Shown one piece after another: positions 1 to 6,596 of a stretch of 12,013 bases of DNA. The position numbers and the translations under genes were made by a program. The notes beneath the pieces are model-generated. The model was not told the origin of the DNA. It worked only from the letters and a program-made list of their open reading frames with translations, and searched no databases. This DNA comes from Rhodospirillaceae bacterium (GTDB lineage Bacteria > Pseudomonadota > Alphaproteobacteria > CADEGL01). Each line of letters begins with the position of its first letter. Position 1 is the stretch's first letter. Location of the stretch: positions 1 through 12,013 of the forward strand of contig JABIRQ010000254.1 of NCBI GenBank assembly GCA_018699755.1. The letters are read 5' to 3'.

Positions 1-474
1 CGCGTCGCCTTGCCGCGCCTGGACGACGGGACGCTGTTGCCCGTCGTCCTGCTCGCGGCCGGGCTGGTGCGGGTCGAAATTCCCGAGGAAGCGCCGGATC
101 GGCTGGCCGAACTCCACGCGGCCGAGGCGGCGGCCCGCGCGGCCGGGCGCGGCTTGTGGTCGGACCCGGCCTTCGCCGCGCTCGATGCGGCGGCGGTGCC
201 GCCGGAGCGGATCGGCGGTTTCGCGATCGTCGAAGGGCGGGTGGTCGAGGCGGCCGAGGTGCGCGGGCGCGGCTATCTCAATTTCGGGTCCGACTGGCGG
301 ACCGATTTCACCGTCACGGCGGCCCCCGAGGTCTGGCGGGCGATGAAACGGGCGGGCGTGGACTGGAGCGGCTATGCCGGTAGGATCCTGCGCGTCCGCG
401 GATGGCTGGAGGAGTACAATGGGCCGATGATCGAGCTTCGGAGCGCCGCCGCGATTGAGGTGCTGGGCGAATGA
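1..474 (+). CDS. Thermonuclease (SNase)-like protein, 3' end only
   Basis: The reading frame is open from the first base, so the gene starts outside the window; the TTG at 10 is not convincing as a start. About 157 codons remain. The first ~55 residues carry the end of a staphylococcal-nuclease-like fold: a leucine-rich strand leading to AAGLVRV, then the Ala-rich helix ending AAGRGLW, a typical SNase C-terminal signature (seen). The catalytic Arg/Glu residues would lie upstream, so activity cannot be judged. Residues ~65-155 form a second domain with YLNFGSDWRTDFTV and a closing beta-rich stretch, an arrangement common in proteobacterial SNase-like proteins and probably OB-like (inference). 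The stop overlaps the next gene's ATG (ATGA), suggesting translational coupling with the M48 protease. No signal peptide can be assessed because the N-terminus is missing. Confidence 0.8.
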   Translation, partial: RVALPRLDDGTLLPVVLLAAGLVRVEIPEEAPDRLAELHAAEAAARAAGRGLWSDPAFAALDAAAVPPERIGGFAIVEGRVVEAAEVRGRGYLNFGSDWRTDFTVTAAPEVWRAMKRAGVDWSGYAGRILRVRGWLEEYNGPMIELRSAAAIEVLGE

Positions 475-1931
475 CCCGGAACCGGGCCATCGCCCTCGTC
501 GCCCTGGGCCTGCTGGCCCTGGGCGCCTGCGCGACCAATCCCACAACGGGAGAGCGGGGCTTCACCGGATTCATGTCGCCCGAGCAGGAGGCCCGGATCG
601 GGCGGGGCGAGCATCCCAAGATCCTGCTGGAATTCGGTGGCGCGTATCGCGACCCGGCCTTGCGCGACTATGTGGCGCGGATCGGCCAGCGCCTGGCCGC
701 CGTCTCGGAGATGCCCGATCTCGGCTTCACCTTCACCGTGCTTAATTCCGACATCGTCAACGCCTTCGCCCTGCCGGGCGGCTATGTCTACGTCACCACC
801 GGCCTGCTCGCGCTGGCCGGTAGCGAGGCGGAATTGGCCGGCGTGCTGGGCCACGAGATCGGCCATATCACCGCGCGCCATTCGGCCCAGCGCTACAGCC
901 GGGCCGTTCTGGCCCCGCTCGGCACCGGCCTCGTCGGCGCCGCGACCGGCAGCCAGGGGCTGGCGGAGACCGGCGCCGTCCTGGCCCAGGGCGTGCTGGC
1001 CGGCTATTCGCGCGAGCAGGAGAGCGAGGCCGATATCCTCGGCACCCGCTATCTCGCGCGCGCCGGCTACGACACCGGGGCGATGGCCGGCTTTCTGGCC
1101 AAGATGGAAGGCTACAGCGTCTTTACCGACGCCCTGGCCGGGCGGTCGGACGGCGATCGCTACAGCCTGTTCGCGACCCATCCCCGCACCGCGGCGCGGG
1201 TCGAGGACGCGATCCGGGTGGCGCGAATCGACTATCCGCCGCCGGCCGACCCCGGGATCGGGGTCGAGGATTACCTGCGCCGGATCGACGGCCTCTACTA
1301 CGGCGGCGACCCGGCCAACGGCTTCGTCCGCGACCGCCAGTTCGTGCATCCGGGCCTGGGCTTCCGTTTCGTCGTGCCGCGCGGATTCCAGGTCTTCAAC
1401 GGCTCGACCGCGGTCACGGCGATCGGTTCGGACGGCGCGCGCATCGTCTTCGACCTCGCCCCTCAGGCGGGCGACTGGAGCGCGGCGGACTATATCGTGC
1501 GGGTCTGGGCCCCCGGCCTACGCTTTCAGCGCTTTGACACCTTCACCGTCGACGGCCTGCCGGCGGCGACCGGGACGGCGCGGATCGATTCGGGCCGGGG
1601 ACCGCTCGACATGCGCCTGGTCGCGGTGAAGGCGGGGCGGGACAAGACCTATCGCTTCCTGTTCGTCAGCCCGCCGGGGGCGACCGCCGCGCTCGATCCC
1701 GGCTTTCGCGGCACCGTCGCCAGTTTTCGGGAGATGACCGAGACCGAGGCGACCCGCGCCGAGCCCTTCCGGGTGCGTGTCCGCGCGGTCCGCCCCGGCG
1801 AAACGGCGCAGGGCCTCGCCGCCGGCATGCCCTTCGACAGTTACCGGGTGGAGCGGTTCCTGGTGCTGAACGGCCTCGCCCCCGGCGCCCGGCTGGAGCG
1901 GGGGCAATGGGTCAAGGTCATCGACGACTAG
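471..1931 (+). CDS. M48 family zinc metalloprotease, lipoprotein, with LysM-like C-terminus
   Basis: 486 residues. The N-terminus is a short basic start, a hydrophobic stretch and the lipobox L17-G-A-C20, predicting a lipid-anchored envelope protein. Residue 21 after the Cys is Ala, so outer-membrane sorting is plausible. The zinc site is H128-E-I-G-H132 in a typical M48 context (VLGHEIGHITARHSA). The third ligand comes from the EQESEAD segment (residues 182-188, probably E186), followed by the usual GTRYLARAGYD. The FATHP motif near residue 240 is also typical. After the protease domain comes a beta-rich linker and, from about residue 435, a LysM-like module (RPGETAQGLA ... LNGL ... RGQWVKV) that could bind peptidoglycan. 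The family degrades misfolded envelope proteins (BepA/LoiP-like role, by family knowledge). The start overlaps the preceding stop by four bases. The gene converges on the methyltransferase with a 24-base gap and no visible terminator hairpin. Confidence 0.93.
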   Translation: MTRNRAIALVALGLLALGACATNPTTGERGFTGFMSPEQEARIGRGEHPKILLEFGGAYRDPALRDYVARIGQRLAAVSEMPDLGFTFTVLNSDIVNAFALPGGYVYVTTGLLALAGSEAELAGVLGHEIGHITARHSAQRYSRAVLAPLGTGLVGAATGSQGLAETGAVLAQGVLAGYSREQESEADILGTRYLARAGYDTGAMAGFLAKMEGYSVFTDALAGRSDGDRYSLFATHPRTAARVEDAIRVARIDYPPPADPGIGVEDYLRRIDGLYYGGDPANGFVRDRQFVHPGLGFRFVVPRGFQVFNGSTAVTAIGSDGARIVFDLAPQAGDWSAADYIVRVWAPGLRFQRFDTFTVDGLPAATGTARIDSGRGPLDMRLVAVKAGRDKTYRFLFVSPPGATAALDPGFRGTVASFREMTETEATRAEPFRVRVRAVRPGETAQGLAAGMPFDSYRVERFLVLNGLAPGARLERGQWVKVIDD

Positions 1932-1955
1932 TACCGACTATCGGGATTAAGTGCG

Positions 1956-2654
1956 TCAGCCGCCGGCTGGTGCGCGCATGCCGGCGAACAGTGCGATATT
2001 GCCGTGCAGGTGCAGGCAGCCGGGCGCGAGCCCCGCGTCTTCCAGCCATTCGAAATAATCCTCGAACCGGGCCGGCCGGTTCCGCTCGCCCATATCGGCG
2101 AGGTAGCTGTCGAAATCCGGCGCGCTGCGCATGGCGCTGCCATAGACCCGCTCGATCCGGTTCCACAGGGCGACCTGCAGGGGGAACAGGGCGGGGCGGT
2201 GCAGGCGGATGCGGTCGAGGATCAGCAGAGCGCCGCCCGGCGCCAGGCGCTCGGCCGACCAGCGGATGACGGCCGCCTTGGCCTCGTCCGGCAGGTCGTG
2301 GAAGGTCAGCACGGTGTAGATCGCCCGGTAGGGTCCCTCGGGCACGGCCAGATCGCCAAGATTTTCGAGATTGCCTTCGACCAGGTCGAGGGATTTCACC
2401 CGCCCGGCCAGGGCCGTGCGCGCCGCGTCCAGGGATTCGGCTTTCAGGTCGATGCCGGTCAGGTCGATGCCGGGCGCCCTGTCCAGGATCAGCCCGGCGA
2501 CATAGCCGGTGCCGATGCCGAGATCGAGCACATGGTCCCCCGCGCCCGCCCGGTCGGCGACGAGGTCGGCGAGGATATCGAGCTGTTCGGCCCGCGTCGG
2601 ATGGCTCTTGATCGGATCTTCTGGCGGGTTGCGCGGCATGGCCAAGGGCGGCAT
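1956..2654 (-). CDS. Class I SAM-dependent methyltransferase
   Basis: 232 residues from the ATG at 2654, which has GGGAG five bases upstream; an in-frame TTG four codons earlier (2666) is less likely. Motif I is VLDLGIGTGY (residues 42-51), the SAM-binding glycine loop. An acidic end of beta-2 follows in TGIDLKAESL, then a motif II/III region (LVEGNLENL). A post-motif reads FHDLPDEAK and then LAPGGALLILDR, typical of Rossmann-fold methyltransferases. No membrane segment or signal is seen. The substrate cannot be predicted; the fold resembles UbiE/Methyltransf_25-type small-molecule enzymes. It follows the racemase-like gene on the same strand by 48 bases and is probably co-transcribed with it. 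A link to the racemase's substrate is only suggested by that pairing. Confidence 0.88.
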   Translation of the reverse strand: MPPLAMPRNPPEDPIKSHPTRAEQLDILADLVADRAGAGDHVLDLGIGTGYVAGLILDRAPGIDLTGIDLKAESLDAARTALAGRVKSLDLVEGNLENLGDLAVPEGPYRAIYTVLTFHDLPDEAKAAVIRWSAERLAPGGALLILDRIRLHRPALFPLQVALWNRIERVYGSAMRSAPDFDSYLADMGERNRPARFEDYFEWLEDAGLAPGCLHLHGNIALFAGMRAPAGG

Positions 2655-2702
2655 GGGGTCTCCCAATCTGTCCGGTATCTATTGTCTATGCGGAATCGGC
2701 GG

Positions 2703-3470
2703 TTACATGGCCGGGATCGCCGCCGAAGGCGAGCCGGGGGGGCCGAAATCGCGCGGCTGCAGCGAGGCATGGAACCAAGTGATGAAGCTGTAGATGTCGA
2801 AGACCGGCACCCCCAGCCGGGCGCGCAGGGCGCGGGCATAGGGCACCATGTTGGTGCATTCGAGGACGATGGCGCCGATATCCGGCGCCTTCGCCATCAG
2901 GCGGTCGCCGGCGTCCAGGATGTCCTGCTCGGCGGCGGCGCAGTTGAGGGTCATTTCGTCGCCCATCAGCACGCGGGTGAACTCGCGTCCGCCGTCGGTG
3001 CCCTCGATCGGCGTGTCGAGCGGCACCCGGGCCGCTTTCAGATGGGCTTCGGTCAGGGTGTTCGCGCTGACCGTCAGGACGCCGACCCGCTTGCCCGGCG
3101 GCAGCAGGGCTTGGACCGAGGGCACCTGCATCATGCTGGAGGTCGCGACCGGCACGGCGCAATGGCGCGCGATCTCGTCCTGGAACAGGCTGAGGAAGCC
3201 ACAATTGGTGGTCAGCCCGTCGGCGCCCATGGCGACCAGTTCGGCCGCGGCATCGAGAAAGACGTCGAGCAGGCCCGGCGAGCCCTTGAGGACGACCTGT
3301 TCCGGCGTTGCGCCCCGCACGATCTTGTAGTGCACGGGAAAAGGCCAGGTCGTCGCATTGCCCATATCGCCCGGGATGCGGGGGAAACGCGTCTCCAGCA
3401 TCAGGATGCCGACGCTGGCCCCGTAGATCGACTTGCCCCCCTGGGCGACCCGTTCGCTGTTGGCTTGCAC
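2703..3470 (-). CDS. Aspartate/glutamate racemase superfamily protein
   Basis: 255 residues from a GTG start at 3470 preceded by GGAG with a six-base spacer. The two signature cysteines sit at equivalent points of the two pseudo-symmetric halves: C90 in GLTTNCGFL and C205 in VLECTNMVP. Both are present, so PLP-independent two-base chemistry is possible. The superfamily contains aspartate, glutamate and hydantoin racemases, maleate isomerase and arylmalonate decarboxylase; the sequence does not decide among them. The N-terminal GILMLETRFPRIPGD and NATTWPFPV belong to a subgroup usually annotated simply as Asp/Glu racemase family. It is cytoplasmic. It lies 143 bases downstream of the MocR gene on the same strand and 48 bases upstream of the methyltransferase. 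No clear promoter was found in front, so read-through from the MocR gene is possible. Confidence 0.88.
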   Translation of the reverse strand: MQANSERVAQGGKSIYGASVGILMLETRFPRIPGDMGNATTWPFPVHYKIVRGATPEQVVLKGSPGLLDVFLDAAAELVAMGADGLTTNCGFLSLFQDEIARHCAVPVATSSMMQVPSVQALLPPGKRVGVLTVSANTLTEAHLKAARVPLDTPIEGTDGGREFTRVLMGDEMTLNCAAAEQDILDAGDRLMAKAPDIGAIVLECTNMVPYARALRARLGVPVFDIYSFITWFHASLQPRDFGPPGSPSAAIPAM

Positions 3471-3541
3471 CTTCGACTCCGTCCTCTAACGCCTCGGCAG
3501 GAACCGCAGTCTGCATGCGCCCGCGCACGCGAGCAACGGTC

Positions 3542-3561
3542 CCCTCCGGCGCTCCGGAGGG
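3542..3561. other. Perfect GC hairpin between the MocR and racemase genes
   Basis: CCCTCCGG (3542-3549) and CCGGAGGG (3554-3561) form an 8-bp perfect stem with a 4-base CGCT loop. It lies in the 143-base gap (3471-3613) between the MocR stop and the racemase-like start. No run of T follows on either strand, so it is not a standard intrinsic terminator. It could attenuate read-through, stabilise an mRNA end or bind a protein. The rest of the gap holds no gene and no convincing promoter. Confidence 0.45.
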
Positions 3562-3613
3562 ATTTGATGCCCAGGGGCTCGTTCGCAGCTCGACCGCGCG
3601 TCTCGACTGTTCC

Positions 3614-5008
3614 CTAGACGATCATCGATCCGCCCTCGCCGGCCTCCAGCAAGAGCTCCGCGAGCGTGTCTAATCCCTGGCGGACACGCTGTCGCGCGCT
3701 TTCGTGGCTCAGGCAAATGCGGATCGCGTTGGGACTGAGCGATGGATCGACGGCGAAGGCCGCAGCCGGGACGACCTCGACGCCCCGGTTACGAGCTTCC
3801 ATCCGGAACATATCGGCGTGCCAGTTCTCCGGCAGGGTCAGCCAGGCGTGGAAGGCGTGGGGGTCGGCTCTGAGATAACGGCTCGGAATCGCTTCCCGCG
3901 CCATGGATTGGCGGAACGCGGCTTCCGCGCGCTGGAACCCACTCAGTTCGTCCGCCGTGCCGTCCTCGATCCATCGGCTCGAGATCTCCGCCATCAGCGG
4001 TGGCGGCATCCAGCTCGACAGACCGACCGCCGTCCTAAGGGCGCGCGCAATATCCGCAGGGGCCCGGAGGTAGCCGATGCGTAGTCCCGGGGCGAGACTC
4101 TTCGAAACGCTCGTGACGTAGATCGTGCGTTCCGGTGCGAAACAGGCCAAGGGACGGGGTCGTTCCGGCGGCAGGAACCCGAAGACATCGTCCTCGATCA
4201 GGATGAGGCCGCGCTTGCGCGCGACGGCGGCAATGGCGGATCGGCGATCCGCATCCATCGTCGCGGTGGTCGGGGTGTGCAGGGTCGGCAGGCAATAGAC
4301 CACCTTCCCCGCCACACGATCGCAGGCGGCGTCCAGGGCGTCGGGACACAGCACTCCGCCTTCGTCGGCGACAGGCACGACCCGCAGCCCGAGATGGCGA
4401 GCCATGGCCTTTACGGGCGCATAGGTCAGCTCTTCGGTCAGCAGCACATCGCCCGGCCGCGTCGTCGCCATCAGCGCCGCCATTATTCCGTGCTGGGCGC
4501 CGACGGTCAGGACCATGTCGTCGCACCGCGCGTCCAGCCCGACCCTGCCGAGCCACGCGGCGGCGGCGGCGGCGTTGCGGTCCACCTGACCCGCGCTCTC
4601 GAAGTCCAGAAACGAGGCGAGGGCGCAGGTACCCGCCAAGGCTGCCAAGGTCCGCCCCAATGCCGCACCCGCCGGACCCGGGGTCGGCAGGTTCATCGAG
4701 AAATCGATCGGCCCCGTCGAAGGCCGTGTCAGTTCGCCAGGATGCGCTGCGGTCGGCAGCGGGCCTCCTTCGCGCACGAAGGTTCCCCTGCCCACTTCGC
4801 CCCGGACAAACCCCCGCCCGGTGGCGTCGGCATAGGCCCGAGTCACGGTGTTCAAGGAAACCCCCAGGACATAAGCGAGCTCCCGTTGCGGCGGAAGCCG
4901 GGTCCCTATCGGCAAGCGCCCGTCCGCGGCGCTTTCGCCGATGGCATCGGAAATCTGCCGGAATTTCGGACCGGAGCGCTGCGAAAGAGTTGGCCGCCAC
5001 ATTGTCAT
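3614..5008 (-). CDS. MocR-type regulator: GntR helix-turn-helix plus aminotransferase-like domain
   Basis: 464 residues. Residues ~10-80 are a GntR winged helix, with LPPQRELAYVLGVSLNTVTRAY and the wing GEVGRGTFVRE. Residues ~100-460 are a fold-type I aminotransferase domain. The PLP lysine is K303 in TSVSKSLAPGLRIGYL, the ring-facing acidic pair is D273-D274 in LIEDDVFG, and a conserved Arg occurs near the end in AIRICLSHE. The usual NPTG-like loop reads HTPTT (244-248), a mild deviation. Family knowledge: MocR proteins bind DNA as head-to-tail dimers and sense amino acids, amines or PLP. The gene is divergent from an EamA transporter, its probable target. The start (ATG 5008, or ATG 5002) has no ribosome binding site, and the inferred promoter places transcription start at or near the start codon, so the message may be leaderless. 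The racemase-like gene lies downstream on the same strand. Confidence 0.93.
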   Translation of the reverse strand: MTMWRPTLSQRSGPKFRQISDAIGESAADGRLPIGTRLPPQRELAYVLGVSLNTVTRAYADATGRGFVRGEVGRGTFVREGGPLPTAAHPGELTRPSTGPIDFSMNLPTPGPAGAALGRTLAALAGTCALASFLDFESAGQVDRNAAAAAAWLGRVGLDARCDDMVLTVGAQHGIMAALMATTRPGDVLLTEELTYAPVKAMARHLGLRVVPVADEGGVLCPDALDAACDRVAGKVVYCLPTLHTPTTATMDADRRSAIAAVARKRGLILIEDDVFGFLPPERPRPLACFAPERTIYVTSVSKSLAPGLRIGYLRAPADIARALRTAVGLSSWMPPPLMAEISSRWIEDGTADELSGFQRAEAAFRQSMAREAIPSRYLRADPHAFHAWLTLPENWHADMFRMEARNRGVEVVPAAAFAVDPSLSPNAIRICLSHESARQRVRQGLDTLAELLLEAGEGGSMIV

Positions 5009-5017
5009 GGAGACAAT
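5001..5017. promoter_or_regulatory. Inverted repeat over the MocR start codon (candidate operator)
   Basis: ATTGTC (5001-5006), five spacer bases, then GACAAT (5012-5017) form a perfect 6-bp inverted repeat. It covers the ATG of the MocR gene and touches its inferred -10 element. This position suits autorepression. Assignment to MocR itself is inference from position. Confidence 0.5.
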
Positions 5018-5045
5018 ATTTTGATTGATCGGTTCAATTTGTCAA
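5018..5045 (-). promoter_or_regulatory. Candidate sigma-70-type promoter of the MocR gene
   Basis: On the minus strand there is a perfect TTGACA (5045 to 5040), a 16-base spacer, and CAAAAT (5023 to 5018; four of six matches to TATAAT). The end of the -10 is only nine bases from the ATG at 5008, so transcription would start at or within a few bases of the start codon. That agrees with the absence of a ribosome binding site. Confidence 0.5.
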
Positions 5046-5054
5046 TGCAATCAA
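5021..5054. repeat. 7-bp inverted repeat spanning the divergent promoter region
   Basis: TTGATTG (5021-5027) and CAATCAA (5048-5054) are exact reverse complements separated by 20 bases, so their centres are 27 bases apart. They flank the inferred -35 of the MocR gene and overlap the tandem repeat at 5042-5059. Such spacing could be bound by a dimer contacting two half-sites. In AT-rich sequence some of this may be chance. Confidence 0.35.
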
Positions 5055-5059
5055 TGCAA
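5042..5059 (+). repeat. Tandem 9-bp direct repeat (candidate MocR operator)
   Basis: TCAATGCAA occurs twice with no gap (5042-5050 and 5051-5059), 29 bases before the transporter start codon and overlapping the MocR gene's -35. Known MocR regulators such as GabR, PdxR and TauR bind paired direct repeats between divergent genes (established knowledge). The placement suits both activation of the transporter and repression of the regulator. The half-site spacing here is shorter than in GabR, so the identification is tentative. Confidence 0.5.
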
Positions 5060-5087
5060 AATGTTCATTCGTCTACAGGAAACTTCG

Positions 5088-6023
5088 ATGGGCCTCGACG
5101 ACTCGAGGGCCGGCATCTCGTTTGCGCTGGTTTGCCTGGTGATCCTTGGTCTCATGCCGTTCGTTTCGAACAGCCGGCCCGCTGCCTTCGACGCTTTGAG
5201 CTTCGCCTTTTTCCTGTCGGTCTGGCAGCTCTTGTTCTCGTTGCCCTTGGTGATCCGCGAGAGCTTGCCCAAGGCCAAGGGCATCTTCGCGGCCGATCTG
5301 GCCCCGGAGCTGAAACGGCGCACGACCGCGATCATATTGCTGACAGGCGCGATCTTCGGGCTCTCGACCTACGTGTACGTCCTGGCCGTGGAGAAGGCTG
5401 GAGCGGTGAGCGCGGCGATCGCGATACAAGCCTATCCGTTGTTCGCGATCCTTTGGGAGACGTTGTTCCTTGGACGGAGGAAGACGGCTCCCGAGCTCTT
5501 TTTCACGCTTCTGCTGCTTGTCGCGCTCTACTACCTGGCCACGGGCGGAACCTGGCGAATCGAGGGGTTTTCCCAATGGTTCGCACTTGCCCTGGGCATC
5601 CCCTTCCTGTGGAGTATCGCGCATGTCGTTATCAAGGAAACGATGGACCGGACGCCGATCACACCGGCTCAGGTGACGTTTTTCCGGGTACTCGTGTCCG
5701 CACTGCTCCTTGGGCTTCTGCTGGTCGCGATCGGCGGGCCGAGCGGTGTCGCGAAAGACCTTGGCAACGCCGAGTTCCAGACCTTCGCCCTGATCATGGG
5801 CTTGGTCTACTATCTGGAATTGATCTTCTGGTTCTACGCTGTCCGGTATATTGCCGTCTCGACGGCCAGTTTGATCACGATCCCTTGGCCGGCCCTGACG
5901 ATAATTCTGGCCGCTCTGTTTCTGGAAGAATCGATCGGAGTCCACCAAATCATCACGCTTGGCGTCGTGGCCGCGAGTCTTTACGGGCTGCTTTTCGCCG
6001 GCGCACGGAAGCGCCCAGGCTGA
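5088..6023 (+). CDS. DMT superfamily (EamA) transporter
   Basis: 311 residues from the ATG at 5088, chosen because AGGA sits seven bases upstream (5077-5080). Earlier in-frame starts (TTG 5025, ATG 5061) would add a polar, Cys-rich stretch and run into the operator repeats. About ten hydrophobic helices make up two EamA halves. The first opens with ISFALVCLVILGLMPF and the second with FALALGIPFLWSIAHVVI. A conserved acidic pair occurs near the last helices (ALFLEESIG). Family members export or import amino acids, metabolites or drugs across the inner membrane; the substrate here is unknown. The gene is divergent from the MocR regulator and probably controlled by it. By eye its codons (TTG, CTT, CGT) are slightly less GC-biased than those of its neighbours. 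It is followed by a 90-base gap, without a clear terminator, before the thioesterase. Confidence 0.9.
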   Translation: MGLDDSRAGISFALVCLVILGLMPFVSNSRPAAFDALSFAFFLSVWQLLFSLPLVIRESLPKAKGIFAADLAPELKRRTTAIILLTGAIFGLSTYVYVLAVEKAGAVSAAIAIQAYPLFAILWETLFLGRRKTAPELFFTLLLLVALYYLATGGTWRIEGFSQWFALALGIPFLWSIAHVVIKETMDRTPITPAQVTFFRVLVSALLLGLLLVAIGGPSGVAKDLGNAEFQTFALIMGLVYYLELIFWFYAVRYIAVSTASLITIPWPALTIILAALFLEESIGVHQIITLGVVAASLYGLLFAGARKRPG

Positions 6024-6113
6024 ATCCACGCTGGGCGAGCGGGCCTTGGGCGATCCTGCCGCACCCGCGTCGTGGCTATACGTTCAAGCCGCCACACCCT
6101 AGTCTCCGGGACT

Positions 6114-6593
6114 ATGAGTGCGCCCGTGGACCTCGGAGATCTGGCCGTGCGGTCCGAATGGATCGACTACAGCGGCCATATGAACATCGGCTACTACTTG
6201 CTGGCCTTTGAACTGCGGGCCACGGCCTTTTTCGAGCCGCTCGACCTGTCGCGCGCCTATCGCGAGCGCACGGACAACGCGCTCTTCTCACTCGAAACCC
6301 ATATCGCCTTCCTGCGCGAGGTGCGCGAAGGCGCGACCTTGCGCTTCGACGGCCAACTTCTGGGCCATGATGCGAAGCGGGTGCGGGCCTTCTACCGCAT
6401 GTTCGACGCGGAGGAGGGCTATCTCGCCGCAATCAACGAGGTCATGTACGTCCATATCGATCTCGATATCCGCCGCTCCGCCCCCCTGCCGCCCGACCGG
6501 GCCGCCGCCCTCGACGCGCTCTGGGCGGAGCACAAGGATCTGCCCTGGCCCGGCCAGGCCGGGCGCGGCATCGGTTTTTCCCGAAAGAAATAG
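6114..6593 (+). CDS. 4HBT-type hotdog acyl-CoA thioesterase
   Basis: 159 residues from the ATG at 6114; the alternative GTG at 6072 adds 14 poorly conserved residues. The signature D18-Y-S-G-H22-M-N24 with the following IGYYLLAFELRAT is the 4-hydroxybenzoyl-CoA thioesterase active-site helix, with D18 the probable catalytic acid. The central strands read THIAFLREVREGATLRFDGQLL, then VRAFYRMFDAEEG and the conserved ING-like AAINEVMYVHID. The subgroup resembles the stand-alone thioesterases found near carnitine and betaine catabolism genes (betainyl-CoA thioesterase-like). That is a resemblance, not proof of substrate. It is cytoplasmic, single-domain and of normal length. It ends three bases from the convergent MaoC-like gene, another hotdog protein. 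Upstream lies a 90-base gap after the EamA gene, with only a weak GGGA as ribosome binding site. Confidence 0.87.
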   Translation: MSAPVDLGDLAVRSEWIDYSGHMNIGYYLLAFELRATAFFEPLDLSRAYRERTDNALFSLETHIAFLREVREGATLRFDGQLLGHDAKRVRAFYRMFDAEEGYLAAINEVMYVHIDLDIRRSAPLPPDRAAALDALWAEHKDLPWPGQAGRGIGFSRKK

Positions 6594-6596
6594 GCG

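Noticed and set aside
372..1349. Minus-strand open frame of 325 codons opposite the M48 gene
   Set aside because: It lies antisense to a gene with a lipobox and zinc motif; its product has no recognisable domain.
2004..3617. Plus-strand open frame of 537 codons opposite the methyltransferase and racemase genes
   Set aside because: Its product is low-complexity Arg/Gly/Asp/Gln-rich with no domain. It mirrors two well-supported minus-strand genes and arises from their high third-position GC.
5025..5087. Upstream in-frame extension of the first EamA gene (TTG 5025, ATG 5061)
   Set aside because: It would encode a polar Cys-rich leader and overlap the operator repeats; only the ATG at 5088 has a ribosome binding site.
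5071..5336. Possible phage or insertion-sequence boundary near the AT-rich intergenic stretch
   Set aside because: No terminal inverted repeats, target duplication, integrase or transposase is visible. The AT content is explained by a divergent promoter.
4277..6211. Plus-strand open frame of 644 codons across the MocR gene, operator region and transporter
   Set aside because: It runs antisense to one real gene and out of frame through another. No motif was found, and the composition is typical of a GC-rich shadow frame.
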